From Aurantimicrobium sp. MWH-Uga1 (lineage in GTDB: Bacteria > Actinomycetota > Actinomycetes > Actinomycetales > Microbacteriaceae): a stretch of DNA of 64,000 nucleotides. This document shows, piece by piece, positions 19,058 to 27,196 of the stretch. The stretch covers positions 1,302,001-1,366,000 of the forward strand of contig NZ_CP030929.1 in NCBI RefSeq assembly GCF_003325955.1, written 5' to 3'. The stretch's first letter is position 1; every line of letters starts with the position of its first letter. The notes under the pieces were generated by a model. That model worked only from the letters and a program-made list of their open reading frames with translations, had not been told where the DNA came from and made no database searches. The position numbers and the translations under genes were made by a program.

Positions 19058-20095
19058 ATGAACGAAAAAGACACCACGCAGGCCGAACAGGCCGCTATGC
19101 GTCGTGCCATCGTGCTTGCCGGGAACGGCCCACACTATGGCGTGAATCCCCAGGTGGGATGCGTTGTGCTCAACCCTGCTGGAGAGATTATTGCCGAGGG
19201 GTGGCACCGTGGTGCCGGCACAGCTCACGCTGAAGTAGATGCGTTAAGCCAGCTCACGCCAGAACAGGCGAAAGGCTCAACCTTTGTGGTCACCTTGGAG
19301 CCCTGTAACCACACCGGCAGAACGGGTCCTTGTGCACAGGCTTTGATTGAGGCTGGCGTAGGACGTGTTGTGTACGCCGCTACAGACCCAGGTCATGACT
19401 CCTCTGGCGGGGCACAGCGTCTGCGTGACGCAGCTATTGAGGTTGTTGGTGGCTTGCTCGAAGCGGAAGTGGAAGAACTTCTCGAAGAGTGGATGCTGGC
19501 AGCTCGCTTACACCGTCCCCACGTCACTGTGAAGTGGGCGTCTAGTTTTGATGGCCGTGCTGCAGCAGCTGATGGTACGAGCCAATGGATTTCTGGTCCA
19601 CAATCGCGCGAGCGTGTTCATCTGCAGCGTTCTGCAGCAGATGCCATCATCGTGGGAACAGGAACGGTTTTGGCAGATAACCCTTCTCTTACTGCGCGCA
19701 CCACCTCTGGCGATCTTCACGAGCACCAACCGATTCCTGTCATTATCGGGAAACGTCAGATTCCTGGAGATGCTCAGATTTATCAGCACCCTCTCGAACC
19801 TCTCGTGATTGGCCACAATGACCTGCATGGCGCATTAAGTGAAATGTTCGACCAAGGTATTCGAACTGTCTATGTCGAAGGTGGCCCCACCTTGGCCAGT
19901 GCATTCATTGCGCAGGGGTTAGCCGATCGTCTCTACATCTTCCAAGCACCTGTGTTGCTTGGCGGCGACAAGCTTGCCCTGGGAGATCTCGGAGTATCCA
20001 CCCTGTCTGAACGTATCGATCTTGAGGTGAGCTCAATTGAGAACTTGGGTGAAGACATTTTGATTACTGCTAAACCACTCAGGAAAGGGGCCTAA
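19058..20095 (+). CDS. ribD: Bifunctional riboflavin deaminase/reductase
   Basis: A 345-residue two-domain enzyme for steps two and three of riboflavin synthesis. The N-terminal deaminase (residues 10-145) has Zn ligands in TAHAEVDAL and EPCNHTGRTGPC. The C-terminal reductase (residues 150-345) begins VTVKWASSFDGRAA and contains VEGGPTLASAF. The ATG at 19058 lies 96 nt after the FMN riboswitch, so expression should fall when FMN is high. It is the first gene of ribD-ribE-ribBA-ribH. Confidence 0.95.
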   Translation: MNEKDTTQAEQAAMRRAIVLAGNGPHYGVNPQVGCVVLNPAGEIIAEGWHRGAGTAHAEVDALSQLTPEQAKGSTFVVTLEPCNHTGRTGPCAQALIEAGVGRVVYAATDPGHDSSGGAQRLRDAAIEVVGGLLEAEVEELLEEWMLAARLHRPHVTVKWASSFDGRAAAADGTSQWISGPQSRERVHLQRSAADAIIVGTGTVLADNPSLTARTTSGDLHEHQPIPVIIGKRQIPGDAQIYQHPLEPLVIGHNDLHGALSEMFDQGIRTVYVEGGPTLASAFIAQGLADRLYIFQAPVLLGGDKLALGDLGVSTLSERIDLEVSSIENLGEDILITAKPLRKGA

Positions 20096-20098
20096 ACC

Positions 20099-20725
20099 AT
20101 GTTCACTGGCCTGATTGAAGAACGCGGAACAATTACCGCAATAGAAACTTTGCCAGATGCGGTGAGACTCACAGTCACCGGACAGAAAGCACTCTCTGGA
20201 GCCCAGCAGGGTGATTCCATAGCGGTTAGCGGAGTGTGTCTGACGGTGATCGAACACGATGCCACCTCGTTCACCGCTGATGTGATGCAACAAACCCTCG
20301 ATATGTCTACCCTTAGTGGCGCACAGGTGGGCTTGGCGGTTAACCTCGAACGCGCTGCTGAGCTTGGTAGTCGCCTGGGCGGCCACATCGTGCAAGGTCA
20401 TGTGGATGGAACCGCAGTGGTTCTCTCCATTACTCCTAGCGAGGATTGGACAGTAATTCGCTTTAGCCTCAGTAGAGAGCTTGCTCCCCTATTGGTAGAT
20501 AAAGGGTCCATCACCGTTGATGGTGTTTCACTCACTGTGAGCAACATCAGTGACCCTTCAGAATCCGACCAATGGTTTGAAGTTTCTCTCATTCCAGAAA
20601 CACTCACAGTGACCACGCTTGGCCTTCGTGCCGTTGGCGATGCAGTCAACCTCGAAACAGACATTATTGCCCGACAGGTCGCACGCATGCTGGCCTTCCT
20701 TCCCCAACAGAATGTAGGTGCCTAA
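20099..20725 (+). CDS. ribE: Riboflavin synthase alpha chain
   Basis: A 208-residue enzyme that dismutates two 6,7-dimethyl-8-ribityllumazine molecules to riboflavin. It begins with the hallmark MFTGLIEERGTI and consists of two lumazine-binding repeats, roughly residues 1-97 and 98-195; the second includes VDGVSLTVS, echoing AVSGVCLTV in the first. It starts 3 nt after ribD and ends 1 nt before the ribBA start. Confidence 0.95.
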   Translation: MFTGLIEERGTITAIETLPDAVRLTVTGQKALSGAQQGDSIAVSGVCLTVIEHDATSFTADVMQQTLDMSTLSGAQVGLAVNLERAAELGSRLGGHIVQGHVDGTAVVLSITPSEDWTVIRFSLSRELAPLLVDKGSITVDGVSLTVSNISDPSESDQWFEVSLIPETLTVTTLGLRAVGDAVNLETDIIARQVARMLAFLPQQNVGA

Positions 20726-20726
20726 C

Positions 20727-22010
20727 ATGGCTCTGACACCCATCCCCGAAGTTCTTGAAGCTCTCAAGGCTGGACGCATCGTGCTTGTGGCCGATGACGA
20801 AGGCCGCGAAAATGAGGGCGACGCCATCATGGCGGCAGAGTTCGCCACCAAAGAATCCATTGCGTGGATCGTAAAAAACTCCTCCGGTTTGATTTGCGCC
20901 CCCATGTCACGCGACGTGGCAGACCGCCTCAACTTGCCCATCATGGTTGAACACAACCAAGACACACGCAAGACCGCATACACGCTCACTGTGGATGCCG
21001 CTCACGGAGTCACGACAGGAATTAGTGCATCAGATCGTGCGCTCACACTCAACGTTCTTGCGAACCCACTCTCCGTCTCCCACGACTTGATTCGCCCTGG
21101 ACACATTCTTCCGCTTCGTGCTGTTGATGGTGGTGTTCTTGAACGCCCAGGACACACTGAAGCAGCCGTCGATCTTCTCCGTATGGCAGGTCTTTCTCCT
21201 GTTGGTGTTATAGCGGAAATCGTTGATGAAGATGGCGACATGATGCGCATGCCCGGCTTGGAAAAACTCGCTGACAAAGAAAACATGCCGCTGACCACTG
21301 TGGCCGCACTGATCAACTACCTAGAAGCTCATCCTCTCCCTGCGCGTATTGAGGGAGAGATGGATAAGGACCGTGTCGTATTTGAAGTGGAGACAAACGT
21401 CCCCACCGAAAATGGCACCTTCCGTATGCGCGGATATCGCGATCGCACCACCGGCACTGACCACGTCGCTATCGTGGCAGGAAACCCCGGCGGTGAAGAC
21501 GTTCTTGTTCGCGTTCACTCTGAATGTCTCACCGGTGAAGCTCTGCATTCACTCAAATGTGAGTGTGGACCGCAGCTCGATGAAGCATTGCGCATGATTG
21601 AAGCCGACCCCAACGGTGGTGTGGTGCTGTATATGCGTGGTCAAGAGGGTCGCGGTATCGGCCTGGTGAACAAGTTCAAGGCCTACCAACTTCAAGAACA
21701 AGGCTTGGATACCCTTGATGCCAACCTCGCATTAGGCCTCCCTGCTGATGCGCGCGATTACACCGCTGCAGCGCGAATGCTCTCAGATATGGGAATTCGA
21801 TCAGTTCGCTTGCTTAGCAACAACCCTGAAAAACAGCGTCAACTCGAAAAATATGGAATCAGAATTAACGGCCTGGTTCCTCTGATCGTTGGTCTAGGTG
21901 AGTTCAACACTGGTTACCTCAACGTGAAGCGCGACCGTATGGGACACCAGTTACCTGGCATCCTTCCAGCAATTGAACCAGCTGTCGCCGCCAAGGAGGT
22001 CACCGCATGA
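20727..22010 (+). CDS. ribBA: Bifunctional DHBP synthase / GTP cyclohydrolase II
   Basis: A 427-residue fusion that makes both riboflavin precursors. The N-terminal DHBP synthase half (residues 1-205) has DDEGRENEGDAIMAAE and RPGHILPLRA. The C-terminal GTP cyclohydrolase II half has the Zn-binding HSECLTGEALHSLKCECGPQL and the catalytic RGQEGRGIGL. The ATG at 20727 is used; the GTG three codons earlier would overlap ribE. It overlaps ribH by ATGA. Confidence 0.96.
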   Translation: MALTPIPEVLEALKAGRIVLVADDEGRENEGDAIMAAEFATKESIAWIVKNSSGLICAPMSRDVADRLNLPIMVEHNQDTRKTAYTLTVDAAHGVTTGISASDRALTLNVLANPLSVSHDLIRPGHILPLRAVDGGVLERPGHTEAAVDLLRMAGLSPVGVIAEIVDEDGDMMRMPGLEKLADKENMPLTTVAALINYLEAHPLPARIEGEMDKDRVVFEVETNVPTENGTFRMRGYRDRTTGTDHVAIVAGNPGGEDVLVRVHSECLTGEALHSLKCECGPQLDEALRMIEADPNGGVVLYMRGQEGRGIGLVNKFKAYQLQEQGLDTLDANLALGLPADARDYTAAARMLSDMGIRSVRLLSNNPEKQRQLEKYGIRINGLVPLIVGLGEFNTGYLNVKRDRMGHQLPGILPAIEPAVAAKEVTA

Positions 22011-22480
22011 GTGGAGCAGGCTCCCCCACAATCTCTGTTGATGCAACAGGACTGAACATTGTTATTGTTGCCGGGCAGTGGCATGACGTCATCACTGATG
22101 CGATGATTGCATCTGCCCAGCGCACCATTGAGGCAAGCGGCGCATCGCATTCACTTGTGCGCGTGGCAGGAAGTTTTGAGCTTCCTGTGGTGTGTAAAGC
22201 AGTCTTGGATGCCGGTGCAGATGCTGTTGTTGCTCTGGGAGTCATCATTCGTGGTGGCACCCCCCACTTTGAGTTTGTCTCCGATGCAGCAACCTCAGGA
22301 CTCACCCGTGTGGCACTCGATACCGGAAAGCCTGTTGGCTTTGGAGTGCTCACCTTGGATGATGAACAACAGGGTCTCGACCGAGCTGGACTACCCGATT
22401 CCACAGAAGATAAGGGTCAAGAAGCGGCACTCGCCGCCTTGGAAACAGCAGTTACCCTTCGAAAGATTCGGAACAAGTAG
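22007..22480 (+). CDS. ribH: 6,7-dimethyl-8-ribityllumazine synthase
   Basis: A 157-residue enzyme that joins the RibBA and RibD products and forms icosahedral or pentameric shells. Family motifs are VAGSFELPVVCK, ALGVIIRGGTPHFEFV (catalytic His) and KPVGFGVLTLDDEQQ. It closes the rib operon; the following gene begins 13 nt later, so read-through is likely. Confidence 0.95.
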   Translation: MSGAGSPTISVDATGLNIVIVAGQWHDVITDAMIASAQRTIEASGASHSLVRVAGSFELPVVCKAVLDAGADAVVALGVIIRGGTPHFEFVSDAATSGLTRVALDTGKPVGFGVLTLDDEQQGLDRAGLPDSTEDKGQEAALAALETAVTLRKIRNK

Positions 22481-22493
22481 CTAGGCTGAGGAT

Positions 22494-22853
22494 ATGGAAC
22501 TTTTAGTCACAATCCTCGTCATCCTTCACTTCATTGGTCTGTCCTACCTTTTGGGTGCATTCCTGCTTCAGATCAAAGACATCGCCAAGGGTAAGGGTCG
22601 CGTTGTTCGCGGCATGCTCGATGGTGCCTACACACAGTTGGTGACCGGTGTCGCACTGACAGGTATTTACTCTGCCGGCCTCATTGAAGGCGAAGAGGTC
22701 AACAACACCAAGATTGCCGTGAAGCTGTCTGTGCTCATTGTGATCATTGTCTTGGCCCTCGTATTCCGCAAGCGTGAGGTTGCACCTTCATGGGCACTAT
22801 GGACCATCGGTGGTCTGACCTTGCTCAACGTTATTCTCGCTGTCGCCTGGTAG
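22494..22853 (+). CDS. Small conserved membrane protein of unknown function
   Basis: A 119-residue hydrophobic protein with about four membrane segments, near residues 3-25, 46-64, 76-92 and 99-118. A basic loop (KDIAKGKGR) follows the first segment. It resembles uncharacterised actinobacterial membrane proteins of similar size, but I cannot name a function. A GAGG site lies just before the ATG. Its position between ribH and an ABC exporter, with gaps of 13 and 10 nt, suggests co-transcription with both. Confidence 0.75.
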   Translation: MELLVTILVILHFIGLSYLLGAFLLQIKDIAKGKGRVVRGMLDGAYTQLVTGVALTGIYSAGLIEGEEVNNTKIAVKLSVLIVIIVLALVFRKREVAPSWALWTIGGLTLLNVILAVAW

Positions 22854-22863
22854 CTAGGACCTG

Positions 22864-24804
22864 ATGAGCTCACCCCGCATGGGTCGTCGTTCATCGGCCC
22901 CTGAAAATTCTTCAACTGCACCCAAAGCCAGCTTTGGGCAGTTGATGCCCTACTTGCTTGAACACAAAAAGGTTCTTTCTTTCGTTATTGTGCTCAGCGT
23001 ATTGGGGGCGGCCGCATCCTTGGCTCAGCCTTTACTGGTTGGTCAAGTAATCAACCGCGTGAGCGCCGGTGAGCTCATGGGCAACCTCGTGTGGTTGCTG
23101 ATCGGCCTTGTTGTTGCCTCTGCGCTGATTAATGGCTACCAGCACTACCTCCTTCAGCGCACCGGTGAGGGAGTGGTTCTTTCCTCCAGGCGTCGCCTCG
23201 TGGCGCGAATTCTGCGGCTACCGATTAGCGAATTTGATACCCGGCGAACCGGTGACCTTGTTTCACGCGTGGGTAGTGACACAACTTTGCTCCGTGCCGT
23301 CTTGACCCAGGGTCTTGTTGAAGCCATTGGAGGTTCACTGACGTTCATTGGAGCCATCATTGCGATGGCCATTATTGACCCCGTTTTGTTGGGACTGACC
23401 GTCTTGGTGGTCTTCAGCGCGATCATCATCGTTACTGTTCTCTCTCGTCGTATTCGCGTCGCAAGCCGAAAAGCTCAAGCTAAAGTAGGCGAACTTGCTG
23501 CTTCTGTGGAGCGAGCTATTTCTGCCGTGCGCACCGTGCGTGCCGCCAATGCAACAGATCGAGAAATCAAGGTCGTTGATGATGAGGCCGAGGGCGCGTG
23601 GCGCATGGGCATCAAGGTTGCCAAGATTTCAGCTCTTGTTGTCCCTGTTGCTGGAATCGCCATGCAGGTAGCGTTCCTCACCGTACTCGGCGTGGGTGGT
23701 TTCCGCGTTGCTTCGGGGGCCATCACGGTAGCTAATTTGGTGACATTCATCTTGTTTTTATTCATGATGATCATGCCGCTAGGGCAAGCCTTTGGTGCGA
23801 TCACCTCAGTGAACTCAGCACTGGGTGCTCTCGGGCGTATTCAAGAAATCATTGCCCTGCCCAGTGAAGGAGAGTTCGATCGTGAACTTGCTCCCCTGGC
23901 AACGTTAGATAACGGTGCACGCGGCGCAGTGAAGAACTCCCCCATCGCAGTGGAGTTTGTGGACGTTCGCTTCTCGTATCCTGTGCTGGTGCTTCCCGTT
24001 GAGGAAGATGAGAGTACGACCGATCCCACCGCCAAAATGTCTCGTGCTGAGAAAGCACGAATCAAAGCTGGTGGCGCAGCAGGTGAAGCTCTCGCCGAGG
24101 AAGCGAAGCCCCTTACTGAGGCTCCCGAGATCCTCAAGGGAGTTTCCTTTAGCGTTGCACACGGAACTCGTGCCGCTCTCGTCGGACCCTCTGGTGCTGG
24201 TAAATCAACCATCCTGGGTTTGATCGAAAGATTCTATGACCCTAGCTCGGGCGAGATTCGTGTCGGGGGTGTCGATATCAAGGCACTCGAGCGTGAAGAT
24301 TTGCGTGCACAGATTGGCTATGTCGAACAGGATGCTCCAGTGCTTGCCGGCTCCCTGCGAGATAACCTATTGCTGGGTTCACCCGACTCAACAGATGAGG
24401 AGTGCATCGCAGTCTTGGCCGATGTAAACCTCACCTCTGTCCTCGAGCGCAGCCCCCTTGGCTTGGATGCTCCCGTGGGTGAAGAAGGTGTCATGCTCTC
24501 CGGTGGTGAACGTCAACGCTTGGCGATTGCTCGCGCCCTGTTAGCTGCACCACCCATTCTGTTGTTGGATGAATCCACCTCAAGCTTGGATGGGGCAAAC
24601 GAGCAGCTCATGCGTGAGGCAATTGACCGTGTTGCACAAGATCGCACGCTGATCATCATCGCGCACCGCCTCTCCACAGTCGTTGATAGCGATCAGATTA
24701 TTGTGCTGGAAAACGGTGCTGTTGTCGGAACGGGAACACATTCCGAACTCGTAAGGACAACTCCGCTATATAAAAACCTGGCCAAACACCAGCTATTGGT
24801 CTAG
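22864..24804 (+). CDS. ABC-type exporter, fused membrane and ATPase domains
   Basis: A 646-residue half-transporter. Six membrane segments lie around residues 35-330 and the ATPase domain occupies residues 360-645. Walker A is GPSGAGKST, the signature is LSGGERQRLA, Walker B is PILLLDEST, and the H-loop is IIAHRLST. Unusually, about 45 charged, Glu/Ala/Lys-rich residues (from VEEDES to LTEAPE) interrupt the ATPase domain between its first strand (VDVRFSYP) and the strand before Walker A. The substrate cannot be inferred; drug or lipid export is typical for this subfamily. A strong terminator follows. Confidence 0.88.
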   Translation: MSSPRMGRRSSAPENSSTAPKASFGQLMPYLLEHKKVLSFVIVLSVLGAAASLAQPLLVGQVINRVSAGELMGNLVWLLIGLVVASALINGYQHYLLQRTGEGVVLSSRRRLVARILRLPISEFDTRRTGDLVSRVGSDTTLLRAVLTQGLVEAIGGSLTFIGAIIAMAIIDPVLLGLTVLVVFSAIIIVTVLSRRIRVASRKAQAKVGELAASVERAISAVRTVRAANATDREIKVVDDEAEGAWRMGIKVAKISALVVPVAGIAMQVAFLTVLGVGGFRVASGAITVANLVTFILFLFMMIMPLGQAFGAITSVNSALGALGRIQEIIALPSEGEFDRELAPLATLDNGARGAVKNSPIAVEFVDVRFSYPVLVLPVEEDESTTDPTAKMSRAEKARIKAGGAAGEALAEEAKPLTEAPEILKGVSFSVAHGTRAALVGPSGAGKSTILGLIERFYDPSSGEIRVGGVDIKALEREDLRAQIGYVEQDAPVLAGSLRDNLLLGSPDSTDEECIAVLADVNLTSVLERSPLGLDAPVGEEGVMLSGGERQRLAIARALLAAPPILLLDESTSSLDGANEQLMREAIDRVAQDRTLIIIAHRLSTVVDSDQIIVLENGAVVGTGTHSELVRTTPLYKNLAKHQLLV

Positions 24805-24809
24805 TCAAT

Positions 24810-24855
24810 AAACACAGAATCCCCCTCCTTCCGAGGGGGATTCCTTATGTGTTTG
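24810..24855. terminator. Terminator between the ABC exporter and the convergent dehydrogenase
   Basis: An 11-bp core stem GAATCCCCCTC/GAGGGGGATTC (24817-24827 and 24833-24843) has a 5-nt loop. Outer AAACACA and TGTGTTT can extend it. It lies between two convergent genes and can serve both. Confidence 0.85.
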
Positions 24856-24859
24856 AAAC

Positions 24860-26332
24860 TTAGGCAAAAGGATTGGGAGTCATGGTGTACTTCACCGAGA
24901 GGTACTCGTTGATACCCTCAAAACCACCTTCGCGTCCCAAACCGGACATCTTGACACCACCAAATGGTGCTGAAGCGTTGGAGATCACTCCAGCGTTGAG
25001 GCCCATCATGCCGGTCTGTAGTTTCTCAATCAGACGCTGACCTCGCTGGAAATCTTCGGTGTAGACATAGCCGATGAGACCGTATTCGGTGTCGTTAGCG
25101 ATCTTGATCCCCTCTTCTTCCGTTGAGAAGGTGGTAATTGAGAGCACCGGACCAAAGATTTCTTCTGTCATGATGTCTGCACCAGGCGTGACACCGGTGA
25201 GAACGGTGGGCTCATAGAAGGTTCCCACACCCTCAATTGCTTGACCACCGGTGAGCACAGTTGCACCCTTCGCAACAGCGTCCTGAACAAGTTCATCTGC
25301 TTTGGCCACAGCCTTTTCATCAATCAGTGGACCAATGCTGACGCCCTCTTCGGTGCCGCGGCCAACCTTCATTGACTTCACACGCTCGGTAACCTTCTTG
25401 GCAAATTCTTCTGCGACAGCCTCGTGGACGATGACACGGTTAGCTGCGGTGCAGGCCTGCCCGATATTACGGAACTTGGCAATCATGACGCCATCAACGG
25501 CCTTATCGAGATCAGCATCTTCAAAGACCAGGAATGGAGCATTTCCGCCAAGTTCCATCGAGGTGCGCAACATGTTTTCAGTTGCGAGCTTCATCAACGA
25601 CTGGCCAACGCCGGTGGAACCAGTAAAGGAAAGCTTACGTAGACGTTTGTCGGTCACTATGGGGTCAGATACAGCTGCGGTGGTGGATGTCGTGAAGACG
25701 TTTACCACACCAGCGGGAACACCAACCTCTTCTAAGATCTTGACGAAATAGAGAGTTGTGAGTGGCGTTAGAGTTGCTGGCTTCACTACGACCGTGCAAC
25801 CGGCAGCTAATGCAGGAGCAATCTTGCGCGTTGCCATGGCCAGTGGGAAGTTCCACGGCGTGATGAGGTAGCTGGGACCGACTGGCATGTGGGTCACGAT
25901 GGTGCGACCTGTGCCTTCAGGGTTAGTGCCGTAGCGACCAGTAATGCGCACTGCTTCTTCGCTGAACCAACGAAGGAACTCCGAGCCATAGTTGACTTCA
26001 CCGATGGCTTCCGCCAGGGGCTTACCCATCTCGAGTGTCATGAGAAGTGCAAACTCATTCTTGAGTTCTTGCACACGATCAAAAGCTTTGCGGAGAATGT
26101 CACTCCGTACCCGTGGAGGAGTTGCTGCCCACGCATCCTGTGCTGCAACGGCAGCGTCGAGTGCTTTCATTCCGTCTGCAGGTGACGCATCGGCAATGTT
26201 TTTCAACACAGCACCTGTTGCCGGGTCGTGCACGGCAACCGTCTTGCCACCTTCAGCATCAACCCACTGACCGTTGATGTACAACTGAGATGGTACCTGT
26301 GCAAGCAGTTCTGATTCGGAAATCGTTGACAT
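24860..26332 (-). CDS. gabD: NAD(P)-dependent succinate-semialdehyde dehydrogenase
   Basis: A 490-residue aldehyde dehydrogenase of the GabD class, oxidising succinate semialdehyde to succinate, which feeds the TCA cycle. The cofactor site PWNFPLAM and KPATLTPL is present. The catalytic general base is Glu260 in MELGGNAPF and the nucleophile is Cys294 in GQACTAANR. Length is typical. The ATG at 26332 follows an AAAAGGTGAAG site. No GABA transaminase gene lies nearby, so the exact aldehyde is inferred from family similarity. Confidence 0.85.
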   Translation of the reverse strand: MSTISESELLAQVPSQLYINGQWVDAEGGKTVAVHDPATGAVLKNIADASPADGMKALDAAVAAQDAWAATPPRVRSDILRKAFDRVQELKNEFALLMTLEMGKPLAEAIGEVNYGSEFLRWFSEEAVRITGRYGTNPEGTGRTIVTHMPVGPSYLITPWNFPLAMATRKIAPALAAGCTVVVKPATLTPLTTLYFVKILEEVGVPAGVVNVFTTSTTAAVSDPIVTDKRLRKLSFTGSTGVGQSLMKLATENMLRTSMELGGNAPFLVFEDADLDKAVDGVMIAKFRNIGQACTAANRVIVHEAVAEEFAKKVTERVKSMKVGRGTEEGVSIGPLIDEKAVAKADELVQDAVAKGATVLTGGQAIEGVGTFYEPTVLTGVTPGADIMTEEIFGPVLSITTFSTEEEGIKIANDTEYGLIGYVYTEDFQRGQRLIEKLQTGMMGLNAGVISNASAPFGGVKMSGLGREGGFEGINEYLSVKYTMTPNPFA

Positions 26333-26485
26333 TCTTCACCTTTTCTACGAATTCCTTATTCTATTCCCAAAATGGGTACGAAATAAAGAGGTCGTTAGGA
26401 CTCAAACGATAATACAAGAAATGCCAGGATGTTGTCCCCGCAAAACCAGAGAAGGGAGAAGTGCGGGAGAAGAACTGACGTTACG

Positions 26486-26561
26486 TGGGGCCGCCTGCGG
26501 GAATTGAACCCGCGACCTATTCTTTACGAGGGAATCGCTCTACCAACTGAGCTAAGGCGGC
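26486..26561 (-). tRNA. tRNA-Thr (anticodon CGT)
   Basis: The minus strand folds as a cloverleaf: acceptor GCCGCCT with AGGCGGC, a D arm with AGTTGGTAGA, anticodon loop CTCGTAA giving CGT for ACG codons, and a T arm with GGTTCAATTC. The discriminator reads C and a CCA end appears encoded (26486-26488 on the + strand as TGG). The anticodon stem ATTCC/AGAAT has a C-A mismatch at the pair next to the loop. Confidence 0.93.
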
Positions 26562-26566
26562 GTGAA

Positions 26567-26579
26567 CCGCCTCAGGCGG
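26567..26579. other. Small hairpin between copC-like gene and tRNA-Thr
   Basis: CCGCC-TCA-GGCGG forms a 5-bp stem with a triloop 26 nt downstream of the copC-like stop. It has no clear U-run, so a terminator role is weak; it could help separate the operon from the tRNA on the same strand. Confidence 0.3.
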
Positions 26580-26605
26580 AACAAGTATCTAGCTTAGTAG
26601 CTTGT

Positions 26606-27196
26606 TTATTTGCTCTGCGAGTTACGACGGCGACGCATCGCCATAAACACAATGACAAGAGCTAACACAACTGATGCGGCTGCGGTGATACCCAAAACTA
26701 GTTGTATTTGAGCTGCAGCAGGATCTTGAACCGATGTGGTGCGCAACATGTCTTCGGTGACTACAGGCTCCTCAACGGGCATGGGGGTTTCAACCGGTGC
26801 GGGTTCAATTACAGAACCCTCGACCGAGAAATCAACCTGACCCGAAGCAGGGTGGCCATCGATGGAAACAATGCGGTAAACAGCGGTGTAACTTCCGTTA
26901 GGCAAGGCGCCCTGAACAATCGGAACTGTCATCGTTGCCCCTGTTGCGTCAAAGGTTGGAGCACCAAGTTCAAAACCAGTTCCGTCTGAAGCGGTCAACA
27001 CAACCTCTGGTGGAAAGCTCTGCTCAACAGGTTCAACGAACGTGAATTGCAGTTCACTGACATCAGAAACTACGGCACCGTTTGCGGGGACAGAGAGAAA
27101 TTCATCACTGTGCGCCGAGGCAACACTGGAGAAACCAAGAACAGCAGCAATACTCAACAGCATGGCGACTAACACTGCGCTAAAACGACGAATCAT
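26606..27196 (-). CDS. CopC-domain copper-binding protein, secreted and membrane-anchored
   Basis: A 196-residue protein. It has a signal peptide (residues 1-27, ending VASA) and a CopC beta-sandwich (28-125). A Pro/Glu-rich spacer, one membrane helix (about 168-190) and a basic tail RRRRNSQSK follow. The mature protein would begin with His (HSDEFLSVP), and a second His occurs in SIDGHPASG with a nearby Asp, matching the Cu(II) histidine-brace arrangement of CopC/YobA proteins. The ATG at 27196 overlaps the preceding peroxidase stop by 4 nt; the longer frame to 27280 lies inside that gene. It is the third gene of a copper/haem-type operon. Confidence 0.85.
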   Translation of the reverse strand: MIRRFSAVLVAMLLSIAAVLGFSSVASAHSDEFLSVPANGAVVSDVSELQFTFVEPVEQSFPPEVVLTASDGTGFELGAPTFDATGATMTVPIVQGALPNGSYTAVYRIVSIDGHPASGQVDFSVEGSVIEPAPVETPMPVEEPVVTEDMLRTTSVQDPAAAQIQLVLGITAAASVVLALVIVFMAMRRRRNSQSK

